NCBI RefSeq assembly: GCF_030730925.1
Contig: NZ_JAVAMB010000003.1
Span: 248,001 to 312,000, forward strand
Direction: 5' to 3'
DNA length: 64,000 bases
DNA from: Flavobacterium sp. DG2-3
Lineage (GTDB): Bacteria > Bacteroidota > Bacteroidia > Flavobacteriales > Flavobacteriaceae
Shown: positions 63,102 to 64,000 of the stretch, piece after piece
How the letters are laid out: each line of letters opens with the position of its first letter
How positions within the stretch are numbered: the stretch's first letter is position 1
Notes under the pieces: model-generated
Told to the model about the DNA's origin: nothing
What the model saw: the letters and a program-made list of their open reading frames with translations, nothing else
The model's database searches: none
Program-made: the position numbers and the translations under genes

Positions 63102-63782
63102 CTATCTTCCAATCTGCCAACTATAACCTTTTACACTCGGAATATATGCAGAACGTCCAACTATAACTAAATTATTGTAGATTTTTTTGTTGTATTTAAT
63201 GCCAATTGCATTTCCGGAAGTGTACATTTTATTGGCTTTAAATACCACTTTCATTTTGCCATCTTCCAATTCTGCGTCAGATACTTTTTCAATAAACCAA
63301 GTAGAATGCCATTTTACAGCCAATTCATTTTCTGCTGTTTTAGTTACACTTTTTACGAGCTTAACCGCTTCTTCGGGAATCTCGAAGTTCTCTGTTAACT
63401 GCTTTTGAGTCATGGTCTGACCCATTTTGCATTTTTCTAATATTTTGCGAATATTGACAAAGCTTAATAATTTGTCGTTGGCTTCTTTTTTTATAGAAGT
63501 TGGCTGATTTAAAGTATTATTTACGGTTTTAGAATTTACCGTTTTAACTTCTATCGGAGTTTTAACTGCAAAAGGATTTTTTGTCGAAACAGTTTTTTTG
63601 GAATCGATCTCTTTTGGAGCGGTAATGCTTTTTGATGAAATTGTAGAATTTATTTTTACGCCAGCGGGTGTTAATTTATTAACAGGCTGAATGGTTTTTT
63701 TATGCTGTTTTTTTTCGTCATTTCCACAGCTTAAAAAGAAATAGGAGACAGAGAATAAAATAAGAAAGTAATTATTTTTCAT
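63102..63782 (-). CDS. Hypothetical lipoprotein
   Basis: A 226-residue lipoprotein (MKNNYFLILFSVSYFFLSC, Cys 19) with a long Ser/Thr/Lys/Val-rich linker (residues 25-95) and a C-terminal domain (LLSFVNIRKILEKCKMGQTM, WHSTWFIEKVSDAELEDGKM). I do not recognise the family. It starts 20 bp after the transporter at the right edge. Confidence 0.75.
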   Translation of the reverse strand: MKNNYFLILFSVSYFFLSCGNDEKKQHKKTIQPVNKLTPAGVKINSTISSKSITAPKEIDSKKTVSTKNPFAVKTPIEVKTVNSKTVNNTLNQPTSIKKEANDKLLSFVNIRKILEKCKMGQTMTQKQLTENFEIPEEAVKLVKSVTKTAENELAVKWHSTWFIEKVSDAELEDGKMKVVFKANKMYTSGNAIGIKYNKKIYNNLVIVGRSAYIPSVKGYSWQIGR

Positions 63783-63801
63783 GACCTAAGTTTTTTATTC
63801 T

Positions 63802-64000
63802 TTAACTTTTTTGTGCTGGATCTCCTTCTAAATATTTTTTAATCAGATGATGTCCTAAATAAATCGCTGGGGTTAATAAAATAGCGATTGCCAGTTTAAA
63901 AGTATATCCTATTAATCCTGAAGATATAAAGGTGTCAAAGTCTATCTTTCCTGGAAGCCAAAAAGCAATTCCCAAAACAATAAACGAATCAAATAATTGC
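63802..64000 (-). CDS. Queuosine-precursor transporter family protein (partial, C-terminal 66 codons)
   Basis: The minus frame runs from the right edge to a stop at 63802. It reads QLFDSFIVLGIAFWLPGKID and then GYTFKLAIAILLTPAIYLGH, ending GDPAQKS. The LFDS-F and ITPAIYLG-type patterns are those of the YhhQ/VUT family that imports preQ0/preQ1. The N-terminus lies beyond the window. Confidence 0.8.
   Translation of the reverse strand, partial: QLFDSFIVLGIAFWLPGKIDFDTFISSGLIGYTFKLAIAILLTPAIYLGHHLIKKYLEGDPAQKS

Overview
The window looks like chromosome of a Flavobacterium-type member of the Bacteroidota. The DNA is visibly AT-rich. It carries SusC/SusD pairs, many Sec and lipoprotein signals, promoters of the Bacteroidota type (TAnnTTTG at -7), a flavobacterial thiamine operon and several families of short intergenic repeats. 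I see no phage, insertion sequence, CRISPR array, rRNA or tRNA. Species is not claimed.

Region 1 (1-25560) is a large glucan-utilisation locus. A sensor with a propeller and Y_Y_Y domain (cut by the left edge) is transcribed away from two complete SusC-SusD-surface-lipoprotein modules. These are followed by four GH30 glycosidases of two types, a GH16 endoglucanase lipoprotein, a secreted endonuclease/exonuclease/phosphatase-family enzyme and a GH3 beta-glucosidase. The gene content suggests beta-1,3/beta-1,6-glucan (laminarin or fungal wall glucan) as substrate. The two SusC genes share a pair of 20-bp direct repeats at exactly the same distance from their start codons, an almost identical 5' leader and a similar terminator stem. 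A decayed small gene lies between the modules.

Region 2 (25600-35300) is mixed: a NrtR-like regulator with a dead Nudix box, an MmcQ/YjbR protein, an alkylation-repair neighbourhood (stand-alone Ada metal-binding domain, AlkB, a 2OG-Fe(II) oxygenase, an SDR enzyme, an Ada-like AraC/methyltransferase protein), a GNAT enzyme, a Fic protein with a tandem palindromic operator at its start codon, an SMR transporter and a run of small hypothetical genes.

Region 3 (35500-54130) is mostly housekeeping: a patatin/outer-membrane barrel fusion, S-adenosylhomocysteinase, phosphopantetheinyl transferase, truncated haemoglobin beside a Crp/Fnr regulator, GGGP synthase, PnuC, a NadR-kinase/DUF4301 fusion, ArfB, a TPP-riboswitch-controlled TonB receptor, GreA, a HIT protein, a sensor kinase, a flavin reductase, a DUF3127 protein, Aat and a MOSC protein.

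Region 4 (54124-61800) is a thiamine biosynthesis operon on the minus strand behind its own promoter and TPP riboswitch: thiS, thiC, a ThiE/TenI-like gene, thiD, thiE, thiG, a GxxExxY gene, thiH, thiF. With the riboswitch-controlled receptor at 46140 the organism can both make and import thiamine under one ligand. The right end (61884-64000) holds tag, two lipoproteins and a partial queuosine-precursor transporter.
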